A stretch of DNA of 64,000 nt from Bugulina stolonifera (lineage: Eukaryota > Bryozoa > Gymnolaemata > Cheilostomatida > Bugulidae), in assembly GCA_935421135.1 (NCBI GenBank), contig OW285191.1, positions 9,289,700 through 9,353,699 of the forward strand. The letters run 5' to 3'. The position numbers were made by a program, and so were the translations under genes. Shown here piece by piece: positions 24,201-35,531 of the stretch (position 1 is the first letter of the stretch; each line of letters opens with the position of its first letter). The notes beneath the pieces were generated by a model. That model ran no database searches and was not told the DNA's origin. It saw only the letters and a program-made list of their open reading frames with translations.

Positions 24201-27200
24201 TCCTTTTACTAGGTCATTCGCTTTGCGAACCGCCTACTAGGTCGAACTACTCTCTTTCATTGTATAGTCTGAAGGTCGGACTTGAGATCAGATGGGTCGT
24301 CTTTGGTAGTATTTGGGCTACTGAGACCGCTCGATCTTTCATGTAATGCGAAGTCCTATTACCACTCATAGGCACTTCATTTCTGGGTCGATAGTCGTCC
24401 AAGGACGACCGCACCAAAACACAGAAACCATTACAGTATTGTGATGGTACAGAACATTTGTATACGACCCCAACTCCCGGACGAAGCTCCACCGCACCCT
24501 AAGTGCTTAGTAGTTGTTACAGCACTACTCATCTGACACTAACATTCTCACAATTAGTGTTCGTATACTTACCTTTAACTGCATTGCATGTTCAAACCAC
24601 TTAATTACCGTCTATATACCTGTCTCCATGTGTTTATGCTCATTTCTTATTCATGTATTTTACTATATGTTATTGTACATAGTTACGTGAATGTTACTAA
24701 GTCCTTTTTGTGCCTTTTATACCCATGTACAGAGGCCCGACCTCTCAGAATTCATTGATATTCATTTTGTACATGAATTGGACCATTATAAGCAACTTTT
24801 GTAGAACCCGACCTATTTTGGGTCGGCCGTCGGGCTTCCGGCGGCCATCTTGTTGCGCAACTTCCGGACGACCACACGTCGTCTTTTCCCGACGTCACGT
24901 CGGCCGGAAGTCTTTATACTATATAAAGGGCATTGTTTTACTGTTCATTGTCTCAGTCTTCACTTGGCTTTCAATAAAGACACATCTATACTTGATACAG
25001 AGATCTTCACTTCCTTTTGCCAGGTCATTCGCTTAGCGAACTGCCTACTAGGTCGGATCTTTCTCTTTCATTGTATAGTCTGAAGGTTGGACTTGAGATC
25101 AGATGGGTCGTCTTTGGTAGTATTTGGGCTACTGAGACCGCTCGATCTTTCATGTAATGCGAAGTCCTATTACCACTCATAGGCGCTTCATTTCTGGGTC
25201 GATAGTCGTCCAAGGACGACCGCACCAAAAACACAGAAACCATTACAGTATTGCTAAGTGTGTAAATACCTGTAGCTGACTGTTAAACTCTACATGTATT
25301 ACGCTTACAATTTTTTCATCCCAATATTTTTATGAGCGTAGGAGAATTATACATTGTAGGTGCTTTTTATTGGAGAACGGGCCAACAGTTCTACAACTGC
25401 TCACGGTCTTGATGAGATTGAGATTAATGACTGCGGTGAACGTGTTTTCACTACGCAAAAGCCAAAAGAAAGTAACCTGACCATCAATCAATCAGGTATA
25501 TTTTAAACTAATACTTGTACATAGCCATATTAATGTTAATGGTAATTACACACTGGATCATAAATCAGCAGCGTCACTCTTTAAACTACTAACACTACTG
25601 ACAATCTAGACATCAAAGTAACTGCAATGTGGCTTATGTGTTGAATTTCATAGTAAAGCACTAGAATATGAATATGAATATGAATATGAATATGAATATG
25701 AATATGAATATGAATATGAATATGAATATGAATATGAATATGAATATGAATATGAATATGAATATGAATATGAATATGAATATGAATATGAATATGAATA
25801 TGAATATGAATATGAATATGAATATGAATATGAATATGAATATGAATATGAATATGAATATGAATATGAATATGAATATGAATATGAATATGAATATGAA
25901 TATGAATATGAATATGAATATGAATATGAATATGAATATGAATATGAATATGAATATGAATATGAATATGAATATGAATATGAATATGAATATGAATATG
26001 AATATGAATATGAATATGAATATGAATATGAATATGAATATGAATATGAATATGAATATGAATATGAATATGAATATGAATATGAATATGAATATGAATA
26101 TGAATATGAATATGAATATGAATATGAATATGAATATGAATATGAATATGAATATGAATATGAATATGAATATGAATATGAATATGAATATGAATATGAA
26201 TATGAATATGAATATGAATATGAATATGAATATGAATATGAATATGAATATGAATATGAATATGAATATGAATATGAATATGAATATGAATATGAATATG
26301 AATATGAATATGAATATGAATATGAATATGAATATGAATATGAATATGAATATGAATATGAATATGAATATGAATATGAATATGAATATGAATATGAATA
26401 TGAATATGAATATGAATATGAATATGAATATGAATATGAATATGAATATGAATATGAATATGAATATGAATATGAATATGAATATGAATATGAATATGAA
26501 TATGAATATGAATATGAATATGAATATGAATATGAATATGAATATGAATATGAATATGAATATGAATATGAATATGAATATGAATATGAATATGAATATG
26601 AATATGAATATGAATATGAATATGAATATGAATATGAATATGAATATGAATATGAATATGAATATGAATATGAATATGAATATGAATATGAATATGAATA
26701 TGAATATGAATATGAATATGAATATGAATATGAATATGAATATGAATATGAATATGAATATGAATATGAATATGAATATGAATATGAATATGAATATGTA
26801 TATGAATATGAATATGAATATGAATATGAATATGAATATGAATATGAATATGAATATGAATATGAATATGAATTTGATCGTCTAAACTCTAAAACATAAG
26901 ACACTGATTTTAGCTGGTTCATATACATGTACATTGTATTTAGGATAATCAGTTGATGATTTTTTACAATCTTTTATGCAGGAGAAGTATTATCTTTTGG
27001 CCACTTTACAAGAAAGTCAAGTATTAAAAATAAAATATAATTTAGTGGGTTGTAGAAAATTTGTTATAGGTATATGTATCCATCAAAAGCAGTGTTCGAA
27101 GTCGAACGAATGAGGTGGGTACACGGTGCATGCAGAAAATGTTGGAGAAATTTAGACGTGTCTCCCTTGTTTTTCTGTCAATGCCTAAAATGTTATATAT

Positions 27201-30200
27201 TTGTGGGTAAACAGTAGTACTTAGGACTTGCGAATATAAAACTGTTTGCCACACACATTTTCACCATTTCTCATATGTTATTTTGTAAAACCTCTTAAGA
27301 TCGAAATGGAAGAAACTTTAAAAGTCAATTTGATCAAAATATTAAATTGGCTAGGCTATCGACTTCTTGATGACTGCATTCAGTGAGCGACTAGCTAAGT
27401 AATGTATTAATGGGCTTCAAATAAAAGCAGATTAGCTCAACTGCTATGGAAAGAAGCCTTAACATTTCCACCGCTAGTCCTCGCACAAGGGTGCACGCCA
27501 AGGCCGTATACGCACTAAAATTGAAGTGGGTACTCGCCGTATACTCCCGTATAACCACACTTTGAACACTGATTAAAAGACAACAATAAATCTGTTGTTC
27601 AACTAAGTTTTGTGAAAATGTTTTATTAAAAGATGACAGTGAAGTGTGCTAACACTGTTTGATTAGACTTGCCTTCTAATTCTTACTTGGTCAGCTGTTT
27701 CAAACCCTCTCTCTTGTGAATGTGGTCTGGATGTTGCACGTCTTCACCTCAGCTACCTAGCAAAAGACAACACTGGTGGCAGTAGTGAGATCACATGGAT
27801 TCCTTAAGCAGACCAGAGAAGTTGGAGAACAAGTAGATCCAAGATGAATAGTCTTGCAGAATAGTACTAGAGAAGTTCACGCTTGAACCTCAACCCAGAT
27901 CAGTCATGCTCATGACCCCATGGTTTGGCAGTCGTGGAGACGTGGAATTCTTCATAGAGCCCTCTGCTTCATTAGTCGATTCCAATCCTCTTCCTTTGCG
28001 GCTCTGACTGGTATACCGTACAGTTGCACTTCAACTACCCAGCCATACACAAATATTTAAGGCCTACACACAAAATTTTGAGTATGAAGACAGCGATCAG
28101 TTTAGTTTGACTTGTTTAAATTAGATTGTGATATGTAATAAATTCATAATCAAGGATTGCACACTTTTGAATCTTAAAAGTTTATGCGACTTTTCAGGGC
28201 CAAATTAAAAATGTTGTGGAGCTACCTAGAAAATTTACTGAATTCACTCACCATCTAGGAGCTGTTGATTGTCTTCTCCTGCCTTTCTTGAGCTCTGAAA
28301 GAGTGCTAAAGCCTAGCAGCTTTTTATGGCATTCACTAAAAGAGTAATAAGTCATGAAGCTCATTTAAGGCTTACCATTGTTCGGCTAGTTATAAATTAG
28401 AAGAAAGTTTTACAGATACTTTGAACTTATATTTTAGCTTTATCCATGCTTTGTGCACATAACTAAAATATCTTAATGACCCACTCTTTAGTTGGAAACA
28501 GTAAGATTAAAAGTTGAAAGTTAATTTCTAAGTCTTCTCGCTGAATTCAAATTAGCTTAGTGCTGAATGACCTTTACCTTCAGTGCCCATTAACCAATGT
28601 TAACCTTGTCCACCGAGAACATAACTCAAAATATTAACTCCTTTTGGATTTTACTAGTTCAAGGGAAGAAAACTAAAAGTGCACATTCCAGATTTAAAAT
28701 TGCTTTGCTTTTTATGTCTTTCTTGAATTATAGGAGAGATGTTCTTATGCACTTTTAATGAAAATCATATGTGTAACATGGAGCAAGAAGGGCCTCCTTC
28801 TGACACTCTCAATTGGACATTGGATTATGATACAACCAACAGTAAAGGGCATTTGTTATTAGACAAGTTTCCACCCAACTCTCCACCAGCAGTAAGTCGA
28901 TTATTTACCACACTTCATAACCGGGTACTAATAGATTAGGAGAGATTTGAGTACCATTGTTTACATTATATAAAAAATATCAGATTTTAGAGGGCAAAAA
29001 ATATGTATGACAAACCTATAGACCATTCCCTTGGGTTCAACTCACAATAATATATTTACATGTACAATTGTTACGATATTAATCCTTAGCAAATAAATAT
29101 TATGTAGAGTCCTAGCAGCCTTTTGCATAAAGACCACTTGTGATTTTACTGCTTGCATACATATACATGTATGTGTTTGAATTGTCCAGATTAGTTAACA
29201 TGTTCATGAATTATATTAACAGTTTTTCATTTTTAAATCTTACATGCGAAAGGTTGAATTATTAGTAACATGTGTGTTATACCCATAGTAATGCTACAAT
29301 GTGTTAGGCCTATACTATCCAGATGTATTTGTGTTCAAAATTGTAAAATTTAATAATTGTATAGTTTGATCCATGAACTAACTTGATGGTTATTCAGATA
29401 TTTGGTGAAAAGGCAAGACTAGTCACTCCATTACTCCAAAATGGATCATTTGATATAAAGTTCAGGTATTATGCTAGAGGTGATAAAGTAGGGAAAATAG
29501 CTGCCTATGCAAGAGCTGAAGGATCAAAGTACTACAGAATACTGTGGCACCTCAACAGTGACTTTGATTTACTAAGTGAAAGCTGGACTAATATTTCTGT
29601 TTCTCTACTAGAGCCTAGAGGTTTTCAGGTAGATGCTCATCTAGCTTATGCGTGGTTAACATAAGTAGAAACTAAGCAATTTGGTAGTAAATATATATAA
29701 CACTATATGCATTACTTTTCTTGCAAGAAATTTTTTTCAAAGCAGCTGAGGACTTGGTTCTACATCTGTGAGAATAACCCATTCCTGACTGAGGCTTGAA
29801 CCAGTTATACTGCATCATCAGACATCAGCTAGCCACTAAAAATTTTCACTCATTTTGAATTTAAAACAAAATTGAAAGTAATGTTTTCTATACACAACAT
29901 ACGACATGATTAGACACAGGTACTAACTGGTTGCTACAACTTGCTCCAAACTAAATACTACTAGAGTCTTACTGACAACTTTAATATGATGACGAGACAG
30001 CATTTCAAACAGCTAAAGGTATGGTTGACAGTGTGTAGGCAATGTAGGCAATCAGATAAATAATAACATGCTATATTACTCCAACTATACAGTATTTTTG
30101 GGTTGAGATAACAGCATCCTTGCTCTATCAACTGGCATTGTATCTATCCCAAGTGCAAACACTAAGCAAACAGCCAAATGACTAGGACCCTCTTTAGACA

Positions 30201-33200
30201 TAGGCCTACAACATCTCCAATATTTTTAATATTTGTTTTGACTTCAAACATTTCGAAAGGAAATGAGCTCCTGCTCGGTTTCTCACCATGTGGACCAAGT
30301 TCTTTAATGTGCCAGCAATTTCTTATTATGACAGTGTCTGCTTTTAGATTGTGTTTGAAGCTGTGGTTGGCAGCGGTTTTGGTGGTGACATTGGTCTCGA
30401 TGATATTACTATCGAAAGAATTGGTGATTACATAGGAACTTCATCCTCTCTCTCTTACGGATTACCACAAGCCTGTGATTTTGATGTAAGCCAAGAAATG
30501 AATGGCTTGTATTCAAAATAAAAATTTCATTTGTCTGCTGGCGCAGTTTATCTATTAACCGTGTAATGATCAAACATCAAAATCTGGACTATACAAGCAT
30601 GAACACCATCTTTGTGTAAATATTACTTGTATGACTATAATGTACTGTGAGTAGACTACATGACTGTATACAGCGTATTTCGGATTAGAACTACACTACT
30701 CCACAATAGCTTTGTACATATTATCAGCTTACATAACTAGAAGTCTATGCCATGGTGAGCAGTTTTACTTATCATAATAAAACTTTTAGGTTCCAGCTTA
30801 TTGAATTTTAGGAAAATAACTTCTGTGAGTTTGAACACAATAGCTACTCTTCTCAATGCTATTGGAAGCTGAGCAATGAGCAGACATCTAATGCAGACAA
30901 CAGAACTTCAGGTAGAGGTTACTACCTTCATATGGAGACTTCGTCAACAGAGGTAAGATATTCTTATCTAGTTTTTTACTTTTCAAACTTTTATTCTGCT
31001 CACTGAAATAGTGGTTTAACTCATTACAAGAAATTATATGGACATGCAGTAAAATGAATTTTAATGCTCAACATTATTTTGTTGCAACAGATTTAATGTA
31101 CAATGTAAGGTGGTCTAATTCATTGTTTGGGGAGGTGCAACTATGGTGAGGTGGAGTAACCAAGTCCACATGGGAAGGGAAGAAACTACAGTCTTTGTAT
31201 TAAATAGCACAGGATTTAGAATGAACAATAAAAGCACATTATGGTGTCAAAAATCCTATAACTTTTAAAGTATAAACCAGGCGATATTAAACATAATGGA
31301 CTTAGACAGTGCACTGTTCTGCTACACTTAGCACACAATACTATGCAACCAAGGGAAGTGAGTGCAATAGTTTTCTATCATTATTGAATAGAGTCTTAAA
31401 TATATTATACTATTTCAATTTATATCAATGGAAAGAGAATAGTGCAGGTCTTAAAGAAGTACTAAAGTGTACTAAAGCACAAAGGTGTATAATACTAGTG
31501 AAATATTAGGAATAAGTCATAAAATCTCAAAAAATTTTTATTGTTAAGTTATTAACACACACTAGCATCTTCCAATAATGCTATTAAATTACCCTATCGC
31601 GTGTAACTCATATTGGCATGTTATGGAATAAACATATTTCAGATTTGCTGGAAAAGTGTTCTGTCAACTAAAGAATTTTGGCCAAATAGCAGTTGCTCTC
31701 AAGTCAATTTCCTGTATCACACCTATGGATCTGAAGCTAATGCGCTGACTGTGGTCCAACAAGGTTATGATGAACCATTGTGGCAGACCACTTTATCTGA
31801 GAGAGATGAGTGGATTCCAGTTGAACTTCAGTTTAACACCTCACATCCAACTCGAGTAAGTTATTGAGAATCTATTGTATAATCAGATTTATCCTACATG
31901 GTTAGAGTTGATATGAAGAAAACTTTTAGTGTCCATCTCTCTGCAATGTTATGGATTTCTATTCACACACTTCATAAACCTTTTCAGGGTTCGTCTAAAC
32001 ACTTGTAGATCTAACTTTATTAACACTTCATGACAACTTCAACTTCACTTCGACTTCACTTCGACTTCACTTCGACTTCACTTCGACTTCACTTCGACTT
32101 CACTTCGACTTCACTTCGACTTCACTTCGACTTCACTTCGACTTCACTTCGACTTCACTTCGACTTCACTTCGACTTCACTTCGACTTCACTTCGACTTC
32201 ACTTCGACTTCACTTCGACTTCACTTCGACTTCACTTCGACTTCACTTCGACTTCACTTCGACTTCACTTCGACTTCACTTCGACTTCACTTCGACTTCA
32301 CTTCGACTTCACTTCGACTTCACTTCGACTTCACTTCGACTTCACTTCGACTTCACTTCGACTTCACTTCGACTTCACTTCGACTTCACTTCGACTTCAC
32401 TTCGACTTCACTTCGACTTCACTTCGACTTCACTTCGACTTCACTTCGACTTCACTTCGACTTCACTTCGACTTCACTTCGACTTCACTTCGACTTCACT
32501 TCGACTTCACTTCGACTTCACTTCGACTTCACTTCGACTTCACTTCGACTTCACTTCGACTCCACTTCGACTTCACTTCGACTTCGACTTCACTTCAACT
32601 TACTTGCTGTATGCAGAAATCCATTATATATCTATCTAAAACAGCTATATGCAGCTAGAGCTACATGTAGCTAACTCATATAATATATGTAAAAGAAGCA
32701 ACAGCTTCCCTAGCCTAGCTTTTTACACCAGCTTGCAAAAAGACATCAACACTTCTAAAATCCACTACAGCATATACAACATGAACATTCATGTAGACTG
32801 AGACATCATTGTTAAATGTAGTTTGCTTGAAAATATCTCCAGACCTTCTATGTTTACACTCTACAGTTACGTCATCTAGTCATTGCACTGCCATTTCATA
32901 TCATTGGTGAGATATATTGAGGTGTAGATCACATTGTAATATACTATATTAATTCGTTACTCACTCGCCGTTGATAGAACATTCTATTATCACATATTGT
33001 GCAAGTTGAATGCCTCATTACTAACAGTGTGCTACAGTGAAAAGGTCAATACTACAGCATATCGCTGATTTACTTTTACTCGGGATAGCCAATTCTTATA
33101 TCTCGGATTGTTCGAGGGAGGAAACTATTATGGTATACATTGGTTGTGGCAGAAATTGATGTTAGTTCGCCTCTGGCTGCAGCTCTGGTTGTCATAGTTG

Positions 33201-34778
33201 TTTGCGAGCGGCTTTCAACAATTTCATCGTAACTAGAGGATAGTGTATTGTGGCTCTCTTCATCTTGGAGAATTTTGTGAAGTGAGGTTATTCGATGATT
33301 TCGTCTCCTACACTCGAGGGGTACTAGTCCAAGAAGATTTTTGGCTGCAGTGACACTTTCACGTCCCTTTAGATTACTGATGAAGCAAACTGCTTTACAC
33401 TGAATCCTTTCTATGTATTCAATGGCCTGCTTACTTGTTGGATCCCACACGGTGTCTGCATACTCCAGGATTGGTCTGCACAAACTAGTGTATGCAAGTA
33501 ATCGACTTTTGGTCGGTGCACAGTGTAGAGTATGTTTAATAGCTCCCAGTATTCTAATAGACTCATGTTCCAGGACACCACTCCATGATGTCAGTTAATA
33601 CTTTACAAAGCATTTAAACCTGGTACTCAGTCTATTTAAAGTGTAATTACAGGTTCTGTTTATGGGGACACGAGGTGACAGTGCTGCTAGAGCTCATGGT
33701 GTTGATGAGATTGTGATTAGTGACTGTAGTTATCCTACTACTACTATCACAGGTGCAGTAGCTACAGTAATTACTAAAACAGTGGGTAATGCAGCTACAG
33801 TATTGTACAGTATTAATTCCAAGTCAACTTATGTATACAAGTCATTTACTATATTATTCATGTTAAAACCATGTTAGAACCATGTAGAACCATGTAGAAC
33901 CATGTAGAACCATAAAATGCATTAAAATGTATATTGCATAACCAAAATAGCAATTATTGTAACTTTACACAAATATAACTAGTGCTAGAAGTGAGGGTAC
34001 ACTGGACTATACAAGTGTACTTACCTTTTTTTGCTGGGTACACAGTAATCAAGTAGTGCATATCCTATTGTTATTGTTAGTTTTACTATCAATACATATA
34101 CTATGCTAGGCTGTTGGCCAACTAGGGTTATAGCATTCAATAAGTGTAAGATTTTTATTAGATGTGTTGATATAACAAGCAGTCTAAGAGCTTCAAATAC
34201 TAATCTAACACTAAGCTGTTTTGAGCTTTAGGTCTGTTGCCACCACAACTAGTTCACTTTTAATACTAGTTGTAATGGTTCATAATAATGTGGTGCAGCG
34301 ACCCTGCTCTAAGTACCTGTATGTGAAATGGTTGTATCGCATTGAGACTGATACTGCTTTACATGTAAACCTTACAGCAACAACACCCAATAATGGGAAT
34401 GAGACTAAAAATGGAGCTGCTACACCAGAGAATACGACATCAGTTCGGATTAATCTGGGAATTCCAGGAATAAATCTAAACATTTCAGAGATAGAATTTA
34501 CATCTTCCACAACAAGACTTTCCACTTTTCTTGCTGGAGTCTTCATAGACACAACATCTGGTAAAATAAGAAAGACTAACCTTCTTCCTACAGTTAGAGA
34601 GACATCTACTGTCATCATGCTAATCGACAATAAAGATCCTTCAGAAACTCTGGCCATGAACTTGAAAAGCATTGCGATTGAATTAGACAGGACAGATGTA
34701 AACCCTTATTGTATTACTAAAGCATCAAACTTGATTCTCCCATACCTAATTCTGACCATTGCACTAACATACATTTAA
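18283..34778 (+). CDS. MAM-domain surface protein, blocks B + C (signal peptide, 4 MAM, GPI-like tail)
   Basis: Fourteen exons: 18283-18355, 19816-19964, 20417-20647, 20967-21104, 22586-22705, 23181-23393, 25360-25495, 28734-28891, 29398-29628, 30348-30485, 30812-30952, 31643-31855, 33653-33752 and 34270-34778. The total of 2550 bases is a multiple of 3, about 849 residues. Exon 1 is a signal peptide (LIELLIAGCCLPIITTVLG). Blocks B and C each encode two MAM domains by the same six-exon plan as block A: lengths 231, 138 and 213 are identical in all three blocks, and 120 and 136 are shared by A and B. The last exon has several N-glycosylation sequons and ends with LILPYLILTIALTYI directly before the stop, which fits a GPI-anchor signal. 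The start of the last exon is uncertain: the acceptor at 34270 keeps frame, while the one at 34232 does not with the chosen donor. Block B resembles A closely; C is older. Confidence 0.8.
18643..18910. mobile_element. AT-rich MITE-like repeat with aatgcgat motifs
   Basis: Starts ttaagggtacattcagcaac and contains several atgcgatgg-like motifs spaced through AT-rich DNA. It is related to the element at 19442-19684. The right end is not clear. Confidence 0.45.
19442..19684. mobile_element. AT-rich MITE-like element with ccatcgcatta motifs
   Basis: The left end is ttaaggggtgttcggcaat. The right end, read inverted, is ttagggcactttcgacatc, so the ends are imperfect inverted repeats. The body is built from repeated ccatcgcatta-like motifs and T/A runs. 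It lies in intron 1 of MAM gene B. Confidence 0.55.
21127..21987. mobile_element. 861-bp TIR element (non-autonomous DNA transposon)
   Basis: The ends are inverted repeats of about 100 bp: caaggagtaaaagagg at left against the inverse of ctctcttactccttg at right. It is flanked by the 7-bp direct repeat gcctacg (21120-21126 and 21988-21994). The paralogous intron in block A (near 15252) has a single gcctaca and no insert. Its open frames (for example 21265-21591 on the minus strand) resemble no transposase I recognise. It lies in the intron after exon 4 of block B. Confidence 0.8.
22183..22285. repeat. (acatgt)n and inverted-repeat cluster
   Basis: About 100 bp of acatgtacatgt runs interleaved with direct and inverted copies of tagattacaatc. 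The motif acatgt is its own reverse complement, so the cluster can fold in many ways. Confidence 0.75.
23629..24435 (+). mobile_element. LTR, family 1, tandem copy 1
   Basis: An 807-bp LTR running from tgtgatgg to ccattaca. It has a TATA box (tatataaag, 24109-24117) and AATAAA (24162-24167) 45 bp further on, which gives the plus orientation. Flanked by gtat at 23625-23628 and 24436-24439. The start is set by the paralogous empty site in block A. Confidence 0.88.
24440..25247 (+). mobile_element. LTR, family 1, tandem copy 2
   Basis: Second LTR, 808 bp and nearly identical to the first, separated from it only by gtat. Another gtat follows at 25248-25251. No internal retrotransposon sequence lies between the two LTRs. 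The pair sits in the intron between exons 6 and 7 of block B. Confidence 0.88.
25664..26873. repeat. (gaatat)n hexanucleotide array, about 200 copies
   Basis: About 1.2 kb of gaatat with a single visible interruption (gtatat near 26797). It lies in the intron between block B exon 7 and block C. The matching intron position after block A exon 7 has only aaaatatgaatatattg (about 17048), the likely unexpanded precursor. Open frames on both strands are artefacts of the period. Confidence 0.97.
26874..28733. other. intron remainder between blocks B and C
   Basis: 1.86 kb of mostly unique sequence between the hexanucleotide array and the first exon of block C. Part of 27660-28030 is less AT-rich, but no exon, RNA or element could be supported. 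Confidence 0.4.
29720..29838 (-). mobile_element. second SINE family, copy 1
   Basis: On the minus strand it has A-box-like tggctagctgatg and B-box-like ggttcaagcctc. It then has a body (cagtcaggaa ... agatgtag ... caagtc ... gctgctt) shared in order with 42770-42925. The tRNA-like part is weak. Confidence 0.5.
32038..32600. repeat. 11-bp minisatellite, about 50 copies
   Basis: Unit ttcacttcgac repeated with almost no change except one ttccact-type variant near 32563 and shortened units at the right end. It lies in the intron between block C exons 5 and 6. The 214-codon open frame across it is an artefact, because three 11-bp units make 33 bp without a stop. Confidence 0.95.
33070..33598 (-). 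mobile_element. 5'-truncated non-LTR retrotransposon, RT C-terminal end (CR1/Jockey-like)
   Basis: One open frame reads LTSWSGVLEHESIRIL, then LCRPILEYADTVWDP, then IERIQCKAVCFI and ends NSFLPRTIRDI. RPILEYA-x-x-VWDP followed by IE-x-[IV]Q-x-[KR]A-x-x-FI is characteristic of the C-terminal end of reverse transcriptases in the CR1/L2/Jockey group. The catalytic RT core is absent, so this is a 5'-truncated insertion. Its 5' end lies only about 50 bp upstream of the acceptor for the exon at 33653. Confidence 0.8.
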
Positions 34779-35285
34779 TTGAATCATGAGTTTATAGCCA
34801 AGAACTATGTGATCGTACCTTACAATATGTTATGTGGAATAGTCTACAGCACAAGTCATTCCAATGTCTGACAATTAGTGTGTAATTTAGCTTTGTGTAA
34901 ACAATGATTACTTTTAGTTGTGATTTTAAAAGCAGTAAAAGAGAGGAAAATTATTTCGTGTGACAAGTTGTTAATTTAAAAAAATACTTTAGTGTATAAA
35001 AGTATACCATTGATGCAAGACTAAATATATTATAATATGTCTGTAACGGCTACACTGCAAAATCTGCCTTATATAAACAGACTACAACTATTTTTCTAAC
35101 TACATGTAAGTGTACATCAAAATATTTAAATTATGGCTAGATTAGAATATTTACTAGATGAAAGAGTCACTAATAATAAGTTCATTAGACTTAGTTCCAC
35201 TGCTATATTAGTTTGAGGGGATGATCTACGTCTACTCTACTTTGACTAATAGTTCACCAACGTTTTGGTGTGTTTTGAGAGAAAC

Positions 35286-35291
35286 TTTATT
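35286..35291 (-). terminator. candidate poly(A) signal of the minus-strand gene
   Basis: AATAAA on the minus strand about 240 bp after the stop codon at 35532. A plausible position, but AT-rich DNA gives many chance matches. Confidence 0.4.
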
Positions 35292-35315
35292 AAATGTTAA
35301 ATAATAGTTATGTAT

Positions 35316-35321
35316 AATAAA
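35316..35321 (+). terminator. candidate poly(A) signal of MAM gene B/C
   Basis: AATAAA about 540 bp after the stop codon at 34778. Earlier signals may exist in variant form. Confidence 0.35.
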
Positions 35322-35531
35322 GCTGCTGCCTATGTCAGACACTTCAATATATTATTTAATATTAGAAACTATGTTTAGATAATTGTATGATAGTAGAAGA
35401 TGTCGCAATGTCAAACTCGGCTGTAATAATGTCACTGAGTAAATGTTGTATGCATGCTTTAAACTAGAGTAATGGTTATATTGCATCTCTATACAAATAT
35501 TTTAGATTGTCCTTGATATTACTTTAGTAGA

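Larger units (their letters stand above)
34779..35531. other. intergenic gap between convergent genes
   Basis: Holds the presumed 3' UTRs of both neighbours. AATAAA on the plus strand lies at 35316-35321, and TTTATT (AATAAA on the minus strand) at 35286-35291. If both are used, the two transcripts would overlap by a few tens of bases at their 3' ends. Confidence 0.5.

Noticed and set aside
23899..25036. 107-113 codon open frame starting MPFIPMYRGP in several LTR copies (also near 12047 and 46806)
   Set aside because: It lies across the TATA box and transcription start region of the LTR and differs by frameshift between copies. Its recurrence reflects LTR identity.
25648..26934. Open frames of 405 and 428 codons of alternating residues (MN and SY)
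   Set aside because: Artefacts of the gaatat hexanucleotide array, open on both strands.
32030..32674. 214-codon open frame
   Set aside because: Created by the 11-bp minisatellite, and it lies in an intron of the MAM gene.
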